Source of the DNA: an uncultured Rhodoferax sp.
Lineage (GTDB): Bacteria; Pseudomonadota; Gammaproteobacteria; Burkholderiales; Burkholderiaceae_C
Direction: 5' to 3'
DNA: 5,220 nt
NCBI GenBank assembly: GCA_936943465.1
Contig: CAKZJN010000351.1
Coordinates: forward strand, 1-5,220
Notes under the pieces: model-generated
Told to the model about the DNA's origin: nothing
The model's database searches: none
What the model saw: the letters and a program-made list of their open reading frames with translations, nothing else
Position numbers and translations under genes: made by a program
In this document: one piece after another, positions 1 through 5,220 of the stretch
How the letters are laid out: the number at the start of each line of letters is the position of its first letter
How positions within the stretch are numbered: the stretch's first letter is position 1

Positions 1-719
1 TTGACGAACTCATCGTCGTAACGCAAGCCGTCGGCGTTGAGCACCTTGTAGTCGTCCATCACGATGGCGTTGTCCAGCCCACCGCCCAGCGCAAGGCCGT
101 TGGCGCGCATCATTTCCACGTCTTTGGTAAAGCCAAACGTGCGGGCCCGCGCGATGTCGCGCGAATACGAGCCGGTGCTCAGATCAAACTCCACCCGCTG
201 CCCGGTGGAGTCCACGGCGGGGTGGTTGAAGTCGATCTCAAAGCTCAACTTGTAGCCGTGGTAAGGCTCCAGCCGTGCCCACTTTTCGGCAGCACCGCTG
301 CCCTCGCGCACCTCGACCGGCTGCGTCACACGGATAAAGCGTCGGGGCGCGTTCTGCAACTCGATGCCCGCGCTTTGCAGCAGGAATACAAAGGAAGCCG
401 CAGAGCCATCAAGAATCGGGATCTCCTCGGCCGTGATGTCCACATACAGGTTGTCCACACCCAGACCGGCGCAAGCCGACATCAGGTGCTCCACCGTCAG
501 CACACGCGCATTGCCCTTGGACAGCGTGGACGCCAGCCGGGTATCGGTCACCGCTTCGGCCGACACCGGAATCTCCACCGCCTGCGGCAAATCGACACGG
601 CGAAACACAATGCCCGTATCGGGCGCCGCCGGCCGCAGCGTAATTTCCACACGCTGCCCGCTGTGCAGGCCCACGCCCACAGCGTGGGTCAGGGACTTGA
701 GGGTTCGTTGTTTGAGCAC
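1..719 (-). CDS. lpxC: UDP-3-O-acyl-N-acetylglucosamine deacetylase LpxC (3' end beyond window)
   Basis: LpxC is the cytosolic zinc-dependent deacetylase that carries out the committed step of lipid A synthesis, removing the N-acetyl group from UDP-3-O-acyl-GlcNAc. About 239 codons are visible, against roughly 305 in the family, so the C-terminal quarter lies off the left edge. The N-terminus reads MLKQRTLKSLTHAVGVGLHS, the classic LpxC opening. TVEHL (residues 75-79) carries the catalytic Glu77 and zinc ligand His78. EIPILDGSAASF, FNHPAVDSTGQR, ARARTFGF (with the conserved Thr) and GLRYDDEFV follow in family order. The second zinc-binding HxxxD segment should start just past the edge. The GTG start at 719-717 is close to forced: an in-frame TAA lies at 731-729, only CCC, AGG and AAT separate them, and the next in-frame Met is near residue 80. 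Ribosome-binding signal is weak. It lies 149 nt downstream of ftsZ, as is common in proteobacterial dcw clusters. Confidence 0.97.
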   Translation of the reverse strand, partial: MLKQRTLKSLTHAVGVGLHSGQRVEITLRPAAPDTGIVFRRVDLPQAVEIPVSAEAVTDTRLASTLSKGNARVLTVEHLMSACAGLGVDNLYVDITAEEIPILDGSAASFVFLLQSAGIELQNAPRRFIRVTQPVEVREGSGAAEKWARLEPYHGYKLSFEIDFNHPAVDSTGQRVEFDLSTGSYSRDIARARTFGFTKDVEMMRANGLALGGGLDNAIVMDDYKVLNADGLRYDDEFV

Positions 720-725
720 GGGCCT

Positions 726-731
726 ATTTTA
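726..731 (-). promoter_or_regulatory. Candidate -10 box directly before lpxC
   Basis: On the minus strand TAAAAT matches five of six bases of the sigma-70 -10 consensus and ends 6 nt before the lpxC GTG. No convincing -35 hexamer sits 16-18 bp upstream. If it is active, transcription would begin at or next to the GTG and give an almost leaderless message. It may equally be chance AT-richness in a GC-rich genome. Confidence 0.2.
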
Positions 732-754
732 CTTTCCAGGCAATGCCTCGGATG

Positions 755-870
755 GATGGGATGGAAAGCGTAGCGAGCAGCCCAAGCTGAGTCCGAGGAG
801 CGGAGCCGTACAAGCGTACGGTGAGCACCGCAGGGCTCAGATTGGGTTGCGCAGTCGCTTTACGCCCATC
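755..870 (-). repeat. Long imperfect palindrome (stem-loop) filling the ftsZ-lpxC gap
   Basis: The two halves pair around a centre near 813. The arms, left with right, are 755-760 with 865-870, 765-770 with 856-861, 777-785 with 842-850, 787-794 with 833-840, 800-803 with 828-831, and 806-811 with 816-821 around a 4-nt loop at 812-815. I count about 39 paired positions. Two of them are G-T on the plus strand and would be A-C mismatches in the mRNA. The apical part is a perfect CCGTAC/GTACGG hairpin. The base overlaps the last two bases of the ftsZ stop codon. No T-run follows in the direction of transcription, so it is not a classical intrinsic terminator. It could be a REP-like dispersed repeat, an mRNA stabilising or processing structure, or an attenuator. 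The pairing is directly visible; the role is inferred. Confidence 0.8.
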
Positions 871-2110
871 AATCAGCTTGTTTGCGCAGGAACGCTGGGA
901 TCTCGTAGTCGTCCATCCCACCGCTGGACAGCGCATCCACGCGCGCAGCGGCCTGCGTGCGGTTGGTGCGCCAAACGCTGGGGGTGGCCATGCCGGCGTA
1001 GTCGGGCTGCGCACTGCCACCGGCAACCGGAGCGGCGTTCTGGATGCCCACTGCATTGTTGAGGGTGGGGATCTGGAACGGCACGTTGTCGGTACCGGTA
1101 CGCAATTGGGTCTGCACCACCTGAATGGGCGGACGGGCACGCTGAGCGCCCTGGCGGCTCAAGCCGGTGGCGACCACGGTGACGCGGATTTCTTCGCCCA
1201 GGCTGTCGTCGTTGGCGGTACCGTAGATCACGTGCGCATCGGGCGATGCAAAGGCGCGGATGGTGTTCATGGCCAGCTTGGACTCGGACAATTTGAGCGA
1301 GCCCTTGGCGGCGGTAATCAGCACCAGCACGCCCTTGGCGCCGGACAGGTCAATGCCTTCGAGCAGCGGGCAGGCAACAGCCTGTTCAGCGGCAATGCGG
1401 GCGCGATCCGGACCCTTGGCCATGGCGGTGCCCATCATGGCCTTGCCGGGTTCACCCATCACGGTGCGCACGTCTTCAAAGTCGACGTTCACATGGCCGG
1501 GCACATTGATGATTTCGGCAATGCCGCCCACGGCGTTCTTGAGCACGTCGTTGGCTTGGGCAAAGGCTTCTTCCTGGCTGACGTCGTCGCCCAGCACTTC
1601 CAGCAATTTTTCGTTGAGGACAACGATCAGCGAGTCCACATTGGCTTCCAGCTCGGACAGACCGGTGTCGGCATTGGCCATGCGACGGCCGCCTTCAAAG
1701 TCGAAAGGCTTGGTCACCACGCCCACGGTCAGGATGCCCATTTCCTTGGCAACCTTGGCAATGATGGGCGCCGCGCCGGTACCGGTGCCGCCGCCCATGC
1801 CGGCGGTAATGAACAGCATGTGGGCGCCTTGGATGGCGTCACGGATATCGTCTTCGGCCTGCTCGGCGGCTTCGCGACCCTTGTCGGGCTTGCTGCCAGC
1901 ACCCAGACCGGATGCACCGAGTTGAATGATTTTGTGCGCGCTGCTACGGGTCAAAGCCTGTGCGTCGGTGTTTGCGCAGATGAATTCCACGTTGTCCACT
2001 GCGGACTGAATCATATGTTCGACAGCGTTGCCTCCACCGCCGCCTACGCCAATCACTTTGATTTGTGTGCCTTGGTTAAAACCTTCGTCTTCAATCATTT
2101 CGATGGCCAT
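869..2110 (-). CDS. ftsZ: Cell division protein FtsZ
   Basis: FtsZ is the tubulin-like GTPase that polymerises into the cytoplasmic Z-ring and recruits the divisome. The 413-residue protein is slightly longer than E. coli FtsZ. A glycine-rich nucleotide loop (GVGGGGGN, 21-28) comes first. The tubulin signature GGGTGTG is at 106-112, within ITAGMGGGTGTGAAP. The T7 synergy loop NVDFEDVRTVM spans 208-218 with Asn208, Asp210 and Asp213, needed for GTP hydrolysis by the neighbouring subunit. A variable, low-complexity linker covers about 318-398. The tail DDYEIPAFLRKQAD (400-413) is the conserved C-terminal peptide that binds FtsA, ZipA and other partners. Every key element is intact. The ATG at 2110 is chosen over Met5 because AGGAG (2123-2119) lies 8 nt before it. 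It is 147 nt downstream of ftsA and 149 nt upstream of lpxC. Confidence 0.99.
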   Translation of the reverse strand: MAIEMIEDEGFNQGTQIKVIGVGGGGGNAVEHMIQSAVDNVEFICANTDAQALTRSSAHKIIQLGASGLGAGSKPDKGREAAEQAEDDIRDAIQGAHMLFITAGMGGGTGTGAAPIIAKVAKEMGILTVGVVTKPFDFEGGRRMANADTGLSELEANVDSLIVVLNEKLLEVLGDDVSQEEAFAQANDVLKNAVGGIAEIINVPGHVNVDFEDVRTVMGEPGKAMMGTAMAKGPDRARIAAEQAVACPLLEGIDLSGAKGVLVLITAAKGSLKLSESKLAMNTIRAFASPDAHVIYGTANDDSLGEEIRVTVVATGLSRQGAQRARPPIQVVQTQLRTGTDNVPFQIPTLNNAVGIQNAAPVAGGSAQPDYAGMATPSVWRTNRTQAAARVDALSSGGMDDYEIPAFLRKQAD

Positions 2111-2118
2111 CTTTTTTA

Positions 2119-2123
2119 CTCCT
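2119..2123 (-). promoter_or_regulatory. Shine-Dalgarno of ftsZ
   Basis: AGGAG on the minus strand ends 8 nt before the ATG at 2110, and the spacer is A-rich. It is the strongest ribosome-binding site in the window, in keeping with the high level of FtsZ that cells need. It decides the start in favour of Met1 rather than Met5. Confidence 0.85.
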
Positions 2124-2134
2124 GAATATCAAAA

Positions 2135-2140
2135 ATTGTA
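2135..2140 (-). promoter_or_regulatory. Candidate -10 box of an ftsZ-proximal promoter
   Basis: TACAAT on the minus strand matches five of six consensus positions. A start near 2128 would give a leader of about 18 nt that includes the AGGAG site. No good -35 is seen: at 17-bp spacing the hexamer is GAATTA, and the better-looking TTAACA is only 14 bp away. The surrounding 2111-2165 stretch is AT-rich compared with the rest of the window. An ftsZ promoter close to the gene would fit the known multi-promoter control of ftsZ in other proteobacteria, but here it is inferred. Confidence 0.4.
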
Positions 2141-2179
2141 GGGGAATCTTGTGTTGTTAATTCGCAGTTGCCTGGGTTA

Positions 2180-2200
2180 TCGATCACGAAGGGGGATCGA
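2180..2200. repeat. Inverted repeat TCGATC-N9-GATCGA in the ftsA-ftsZ gap
   Basis: A perfect 6-bp inverted repeat with a 9-nt spacer lies in the 147-bp gap between ftsA and ftsZ, roughly 60 bp upstream of the start point inferred for ftsZ. A near-tandem octamer follows directly on the plus strand (ATCGACAC at 2196-2203, ATCGACAT at 2204-2211). It could form a small mRNA hairpin or be an operator for a dimeric regulator. No T-run follows, so it is not a terminator for ftsA. A repeat of this length can occur by chance. Confidence 0.4.
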
Positions 2201-2257
2201 CACATCGACATCGTTTGTGCGGGCTTCCCCGTGCAAGCCAGATTCGGTATTGCATGG

Positions 2258-3487
2258 TCAGAAATTCCCGATAAACCAGTCCTTGATGCCGCCCAAAGCG
2301 GTCTTCATGGAACCTTGTTTTTGCGCCACCTTGTAGCCGCGCATGCGCGCCAGGCGGGCCTCTTCGAGCAGTCCCATGACGGTGGCTGCACGGGGTTGCG
2401 CCACCATGTCGGCGAGCGCGCTGTTGTACTTGGGAATGCCGCGACGCACCGGCTTCAAGAAGATGTCTTCCGCCAGTTCCACCATGCCCGGCATGATGCA
2501 GCTACCACCAGTCAGCACGATGCCGCTGGACAGCACTTCCTCAAAGCCCGAATCGCGCATCACCTGGTTCACCAGCGAGAAGATTTCTTCAATGCGGGGT
2601 TCAATCACGCCGGCCAGTGCCTGGCGGCTCAACATGCGCGGTCCGCGGTCGCCCAGACCGGGCACTTCCACTTGCACTTCAGGGTCCACCAGCAACTGCT
2701 TGGCGTGCCCGCTTTCCACCTTGATTTCTTCCGCGTCCTTGGTGGGCGTGCGCAAGGCCATGGCGATGTCGCTGGTGATCAGATCGCCGGCAATCGGGAT
2801 CACCGCCGTGTGGCGGATGGCACCGTTGGTGAAGATGGCCACGTCGGTGGTGCCGGCGCCAATGTCGACCATGGCCACACCAAGCTCACGCTCGTCTTCG
2901 GTCAGCACCGACAGGCTGCTGGCCAGCGGGTTCAGCATCAACTGATCCACTTCGAGGCCGCAGCGGCGCACGCACTTGATGATGTTTTCGGCAGCGGTCT
3001 GCGCGCCGGTGACGATATGTACCTTGGCTTCGAGGCGAATGCCGCTCATGCCGATGGGCTCACGCACGTCCTGGCCGTCGATGATGAATTCTTGTGGCTC
3101 CACCAGCAGCAGGCGCTGGTCGGTCGAGATGTTGATGGCCTTGGCGGTTTCCACCACGCGGGCCACATCGGCCTGCGTCACTTCACGGTCTTTTACTGCC
3201 ACCATGCCGCTGGAGTTGATGCCGCGAATGTGGCTACCGGTGATGCCGGTGTACACGCGGGTGATCTTGCAGTCGGCCATCAATTCGGCCTCTTTCAACG
3301 CGGCCTGAATGCTTTGCACGGTGGCATCGATATTCACCACCACGCCGCGCTTGAGTCCGTTGCTGGGCGCCACGCCCAAGCCCGCGAGCTTGAGCTCGCC
3401 GCCGGGCATGACTTCGGCCACCACCACCATCACTTTGGCGGTGCCGATGTCCAGGCCTACGACCAAATCTTTGTACTCTTTTGCCAT
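2258..3487 (-). CDS. ftsA: Cell division protein FtsA
   Basis: FtsA is the actin-like ATPase that tethers FtsZ filaments to the inner membrane and recruits later divisome proteins. The 409-residue protein is slightly shorter than E. coli FtsA (420). It shows the actin-fold nucleotide motifs: phosphate-1 GLDIGTAKV (11-19), phosphate-2 VDIGAGTTDVAIF (207-219) and the adenosine motif GIVLTGGSCIMPG (322-334). Between the first two lies the FtsA-specific 1C subdomain, roughly 85-165, replacing the 1B domain of actin. The C-terminus IKDWFIGNF is a short amphipathic segment like the membrane-targeting helix of the family. The start at 3487 follows AGGTGA (3497-3492) with a 4-nt gap to the ATG. ftsQ ends 24 nt upstream, so the two are probably co-transcribed and may be translationally coupled. 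Nothing is missing or unusual in the protein. Confidence 0.98.
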   Translation of the reverse strand: MAKEYKDLVVGLDIGTAKVMVVVAEVMPGGELKLAGLGVAPSNGLKRGVVVNIDATVQSIQAALKEAELMADCKITRVYTGITGSHIRGINSSGMVAVKDREVTQADVARVVETAKAINISTDQRLLLVEPQEFIIDGQDVREPIGMSGIRLEAKVHIVTGAQTAAENIIKCVRRCGLEVDQLMLNPLASSLSVLTEDERELGVAMVDIGAGTTDVAIFTNGAIRHTAVIPIAGDLITSDIAMALRTPTKDAEEIKVESGHAKQLLVDPEVQVEVPGLGDRGPRMLSRQALAGVIEPRIEEIFSLVNQVMRDSGFEEVLSSGIVLTGGSCIMPGMVELAEDIFLKPVRRGIPKYNSALADMVAQPRAATVMGLLEEARLARMRGYKVAQKQGSMKTALGGIKDWFIGNF

Positions 3488-3511
3488 GCGTTCACCTGCT
3501 TGTGTTTTCCA

Positions 3512-4297
3512 TTACTTTTTCGCGGCCTCCGGCTGGACGGTGCTCACACCGCGCAGCCGAATGGCGTATCCGTTTTCGTGCCGCAAGTCGGCCGACTCAA
3601 TCGCACTGGCCTGACGTCCATAGCGCGATACCACCTGCGTCAGGGTTTTCAGAAATTGGTCCAGACGGGGCAACACCTCACTGGCGTTGCCGCGTCCGAG
3701 TTCAATGCGGGCCCCAGCTTCCAGACGCACGCTCCAGCTTCCGCGCGCCGACAGTTCCAGCGCCTCGACCGTCATGTCCAGCGCATCGAAGCGCGGCTCA
3801 ATGGCGCGGTACATGGCCAGCACATCGCCGCTCTGACCCTCGGGACCTGCGAGCGTGGGCAAGCCGTCTTGATCGACTTCGCCCAGATTGGCCTCAAACA
3901 CTTCACCAAAGTTGTTAACCAGACGCGCATCCCCCTCGCCGCCCCAGAGCGCCACGGGCATGTGCTCCTGCAAGGTAACGCGCAGGCGGTTGGGGAAATC
4001 GCGGTGCACTACGGCGCGGCGTACCCAGGGCGCCGATTCAAACGCCGACCGCACCCGCGCAAGGTCCACGGTGAGGAAGGTGCCCGCAATGCGCGGTGCC
4101 ACGTTGGCGCGCAGCGTCACGCTGTTGTTGTGGCGGGTATCGCCGTTCACCTCAATGCCCCGGATATCAAACACGCTCATGCGCGAAAAACTGCGCACTG
4201 CGGTGACGACGCACAGAACGGCAAACACCACGACCAGGGCCAGCATGGCCAGGTTCATGAGCTTGACGTCCAGCGGAGTCACCACAGCAGATTTCAT
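3512..4297 (-). CDS. ftsQ: Cell division protein FtsQ
   Basis: FtsQ is a bitopic inner-membrane protein of the divisome that links FtsB/FtsL and the septal synthases to the ring. The 261-residue protein has a short cytoplasmic N-terminus, one hydrophobic span at about 13-34 (LMNLAMLALVVVFAVLCVVTAV-like stretch), then a periplasmic POTRA domain at about 42-110 (FDIRGIEVNGDTRHN to WVRRAVVHRDFPNRLRVTL). The FtsQ beta domain follows, with RLVNNFGEVFEA, LPTLAGPEG and, near the end, SADLRHENGYAIRL. The tail is polar and ends in AAKK. The start at 4297 is preferred over an in-frame ATG at 4345. It gives a normal short cytoplasmic tail, has GAGGG 7 nt upstream, and overlaps the ddl stop as ATGA, a usual coupling arrangement. 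The longer form would add 16 residues lying inside ddl with no reason to be conserved. Confidence 0.96.
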   Translation of the reverse strand: MKSAVVTPLDVKLMNLAMLALVVVFAVLCVVTAVRSFSRMSVFDIRGIEVNGDTRHNNSVTLRANVAPRIAGTFLTVDLARVRSAFESAPWVRRAVVHRDFPNRLRVTLQEHMPVALWGGEGDARLVNNFGEVFEANLGEVDQDGLPTLAGPEGQSGDVLAMYRAIEPRFDALDMTVEALELSARGSWSVRLEAGARIELGRGNASEVLPRLDQFLKTLTQVVSRYGRQASAIESADLRHENGYAIRLRGVSTVQPEAAKK

Positions 4298-5220
4298 GCA
4301 GGTGCCCTCGCATCCAGCGTGGTGCTGTGCAGCAGTTGCAGGCACAGGTCTTCGTAGCTGATGCCGGCGGCCTTGGCCGACATGGGCACCAGCGAGTGGC
4401 CGGTCATGCCGGGCGAGGTGTTGATCTCCAGCAGGTAGGGCTTACGCGTCGTGCCGTCAATCATCACGTCGGCGCGGGCCCAACCGCGGCAGCCCAGTAC
4501 CTGGTAGGCGCGGCGCACGATGTCCGCAATGGCTTCTTCCTCACCGGCAGGCAGACCGGCAGGCACCAGATACTGCGTCACATCGGTAAAGTACTTGTTC
4601 TGGTAGTCGTAGTTGCCATCGGGCGCCACGATGCGAATCAGCGGCAGCGACTGTGGCGATGCCGTGGGCCCGAGCACCGGGCAAGTTACTTCGTCCCCCG
4701 CAATGAACTGCTCGCACAGCACCTCGACATCGTGCTGCGCTGCCAGCGCATAGGCATGCTCGCACTGGTCAGCGGTCATCACCTTAGTGAAGCCGATGCT
4801 GGAGCCTTCGCGGGCCGGCTTGACGATCATGGGCGCACCCAGTTCGGCAAAGGCGGTGCGGGTTTCTTCGCCGCTGCGCACCTGTACCCAGGCCGGGGTG
4901 GGCAGGCCCTCAAAGCGCCAGATGCGCTTGGTCATGACCTTGTCCATGGAAATCGCCGAGGCCATCACACCGGAGCCGGTGTAGGGAATGCCCAGCAGTT
5001 CCAGCGCACCCTGCACCGTGCCGTCTTCACCGTAGCGGCCATGCAGCGCGATAAAGCAGCGATCAAAGCCTTCGCGCTTGAGATCGTCGAGGGGGCGCTC
5101 GGACGGGTCAAACGCGTGGGCGTTCACGCCCTTGGACAGCAGCGCCTTGAGCACACCGCCGCCCGACATCAGCGACACCTCGCGCTCGGCGGATGCGCCG
5201 CCCATCAGCACCGCAACTTT
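4294..5220 (-). CDS. ddl: D-alanine--D-alanine ligase (5' end beyond window)
   Basis: Ddl is the cytosolic ATP-grasp enzyme that joins two D-alanines for the UDP-MurNAc-pentapeptide. The visible 308 residues begin KVAVLMGGASAEREVSL, matching the first strand and D-Ala site of DdlB, so only a few N-terminal residues are missing. A GTG at 5211 lies inside this strand and is not a credible start. Counting from the window edge: Glu12 of SAEREVSL, HGRYGEDG at 60-67, the ATP-binding Lys134 with loop EGSSIG at 138-143, omega-loop NKYFTDVTQY with Lys209-Tyr210, and LLEINTSPGMTGHSLVP with Glu265, Asn267 and Ser276. The Lys-Tyr pair matches Lys215-Tyr216 of E. coli DdlB, typical of D-Ala-D-Ala rather than D-Ala-D-lactate enzymes. 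Its TGA overlaps the ftsQ ATG. In related clusters the gene upstream is murC, which is not visible here. Confidence 0.97.
   Translation of the reverse strand, partial: KVAVLMGGASAEREVSLMSGGGVLKALLSKGVNAHAFDPSERPLDDLKREGFDRCFIALHGRYGEDGTVQGALELLGIPYTGSGVMASAISMDKVMTKRIWRFEGLPTPAWVQVRSGEETRTAFAELGAPMIVKPAREGSSIGFTKVMTADQCEHAYALAAQHDVEVLCEQFIAGDEVTCPVLGPTASPQSLPLIRIVAPDGNYDYQNKYFTDVTQYLVPAGLPAGEEEAIADIVRRAYQVLGCRGWARADVMIDGTTRKPYLLEINTSPGMTGHSLVPMSAKAAGISYEDLCLQLLHSTTLDARAPA
4305..4309 (-). promoter_or_regulatory. Shine-Dalgarno of ftsQ inside ddl
   Basis: GAGGG on the minus strand ends 7 nt before the ATG at 4297. It lies within the last ddl codons. Together with the ATGA overlap it supports the 261-residue FtsQ rather than the longer form starting at 4345, and points to translation of ftsQ being coupled to ddl. 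Confidence 0.65.

Noticed and set aside
222..773. Plus-strand open frames (222-773 and 364-1062) opposite lpxC
   Set aside because: They are antisense to an LpxC reading frame that contains all expected motifs. The overlapping frames give unrelated Arg-rich translations.
755..870. Intrinsic terminator between ftsZ and lpxC
   Set aside because: The stem is strong, but no run of T follows it on the minus strand. lpxC also follows in the same direction with no clear promoter, so read-through is likely.
724..1140. Minus-strand open frame running from the ftsZ 3' end into the ftsZ-lpxC gap
   Set aside because: It overlaps ftsZ in another frame, is rich in Pro, Arg and Ser, and has no start context or motif. 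It simply lacks stops because of the base composition.
821..2125. Plus-strand open frame of about 434 codons opposite ftsZ
   Set aside because: It is a shadow of ftsZ, whose motifs are complete on the other strand. The translation is low-complexity and His/Gly-rich with no recognisable family.
2168..4357. Very long open frame on the plus strand (about 729 codons) opposite ftsA and ftsQ
   Set aside because: It is antisense to two clearly recognised genes. Its translation is rich in His, Ala and Gly with no domain, as expected from mirrored GC-rich codon bias. It has no ribosome-binding site of its own.
5203..5211. ddl start at GTG 5211 or ATG 5205
   Set aside because: Both fall inside the conserved first beta-strand VAVLMGG, and the frame stays open to the window edge, so the true start lies beyond 5220.
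1..5220. A novel defence, mobile or biosynthetic system
   Set aside because: All coding sequence is accounted for by five conserved dcw/lpxC genes. I see no insertion sequence, integrase, tRNA, CRISPR repeat or unusual domain.

Overview
This window holds the distal end of a division and cell wall (dcw) gene cluster. All genes are on the minus strand. In transcription order they are ddl (missing its first few codons at the right edge), ftsQ, ftsA, ftsZ and lpxC (missing its 3' end at the left edge). The order, the GC-rich codon use and the protein sequences fit a betaproteobacterium of the Burkholderiales, most likely a Comamonadaceae relative. That placement rests on recognised protein similarity, not on a search.

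Reading from right to left: ddl (5220-4294) makes the D-Ala-D-Ala dipeptide of peptidoglycan. It overlaps ftsQ by four bases (ATGA at 4297-4294). ftsQ (4297-3512) encodes the bitopic divisome scaffold. A 24-nt gap follows, then ftsA (3487-2258), the actin-like membrane tether of the Z-ring. A 147-bp gap holds a good -10 box, a small inverted repeat and a strong Shine-Dalgarno, and leads to ftsZ (2110-869). A second gap of 149 bp is almost filled by a long imperfect palindrome (755-870). After it lpxC begins with an unusual GTG at 719. LpxC commits UDP-acyl-GlcNAc to lipid A synthesis.

Together the genes couple septal peptidoglycan precursor supply (Ddl), Z-ring assembly and anchoring (FtsZ, FtsA), divisome maturation (FtsQ) and outer-membrane lipid A synthesis (LpxC). 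The tight ddl-ftsQ-ftsA packing suggests one translationally coupled unit. The two larger gaps flank ftsZ, so ftsZ and lpxC could be adjusted separately from the genes upstream.

I found no mobile element, CRISPR array, RNA gene or accessory system. The coding content is ordinary core genome. The item most worth a second look is the palindrome between ftsZ and lpxC, with the short leader and weak ribosome-binding context of lpxC beside it.
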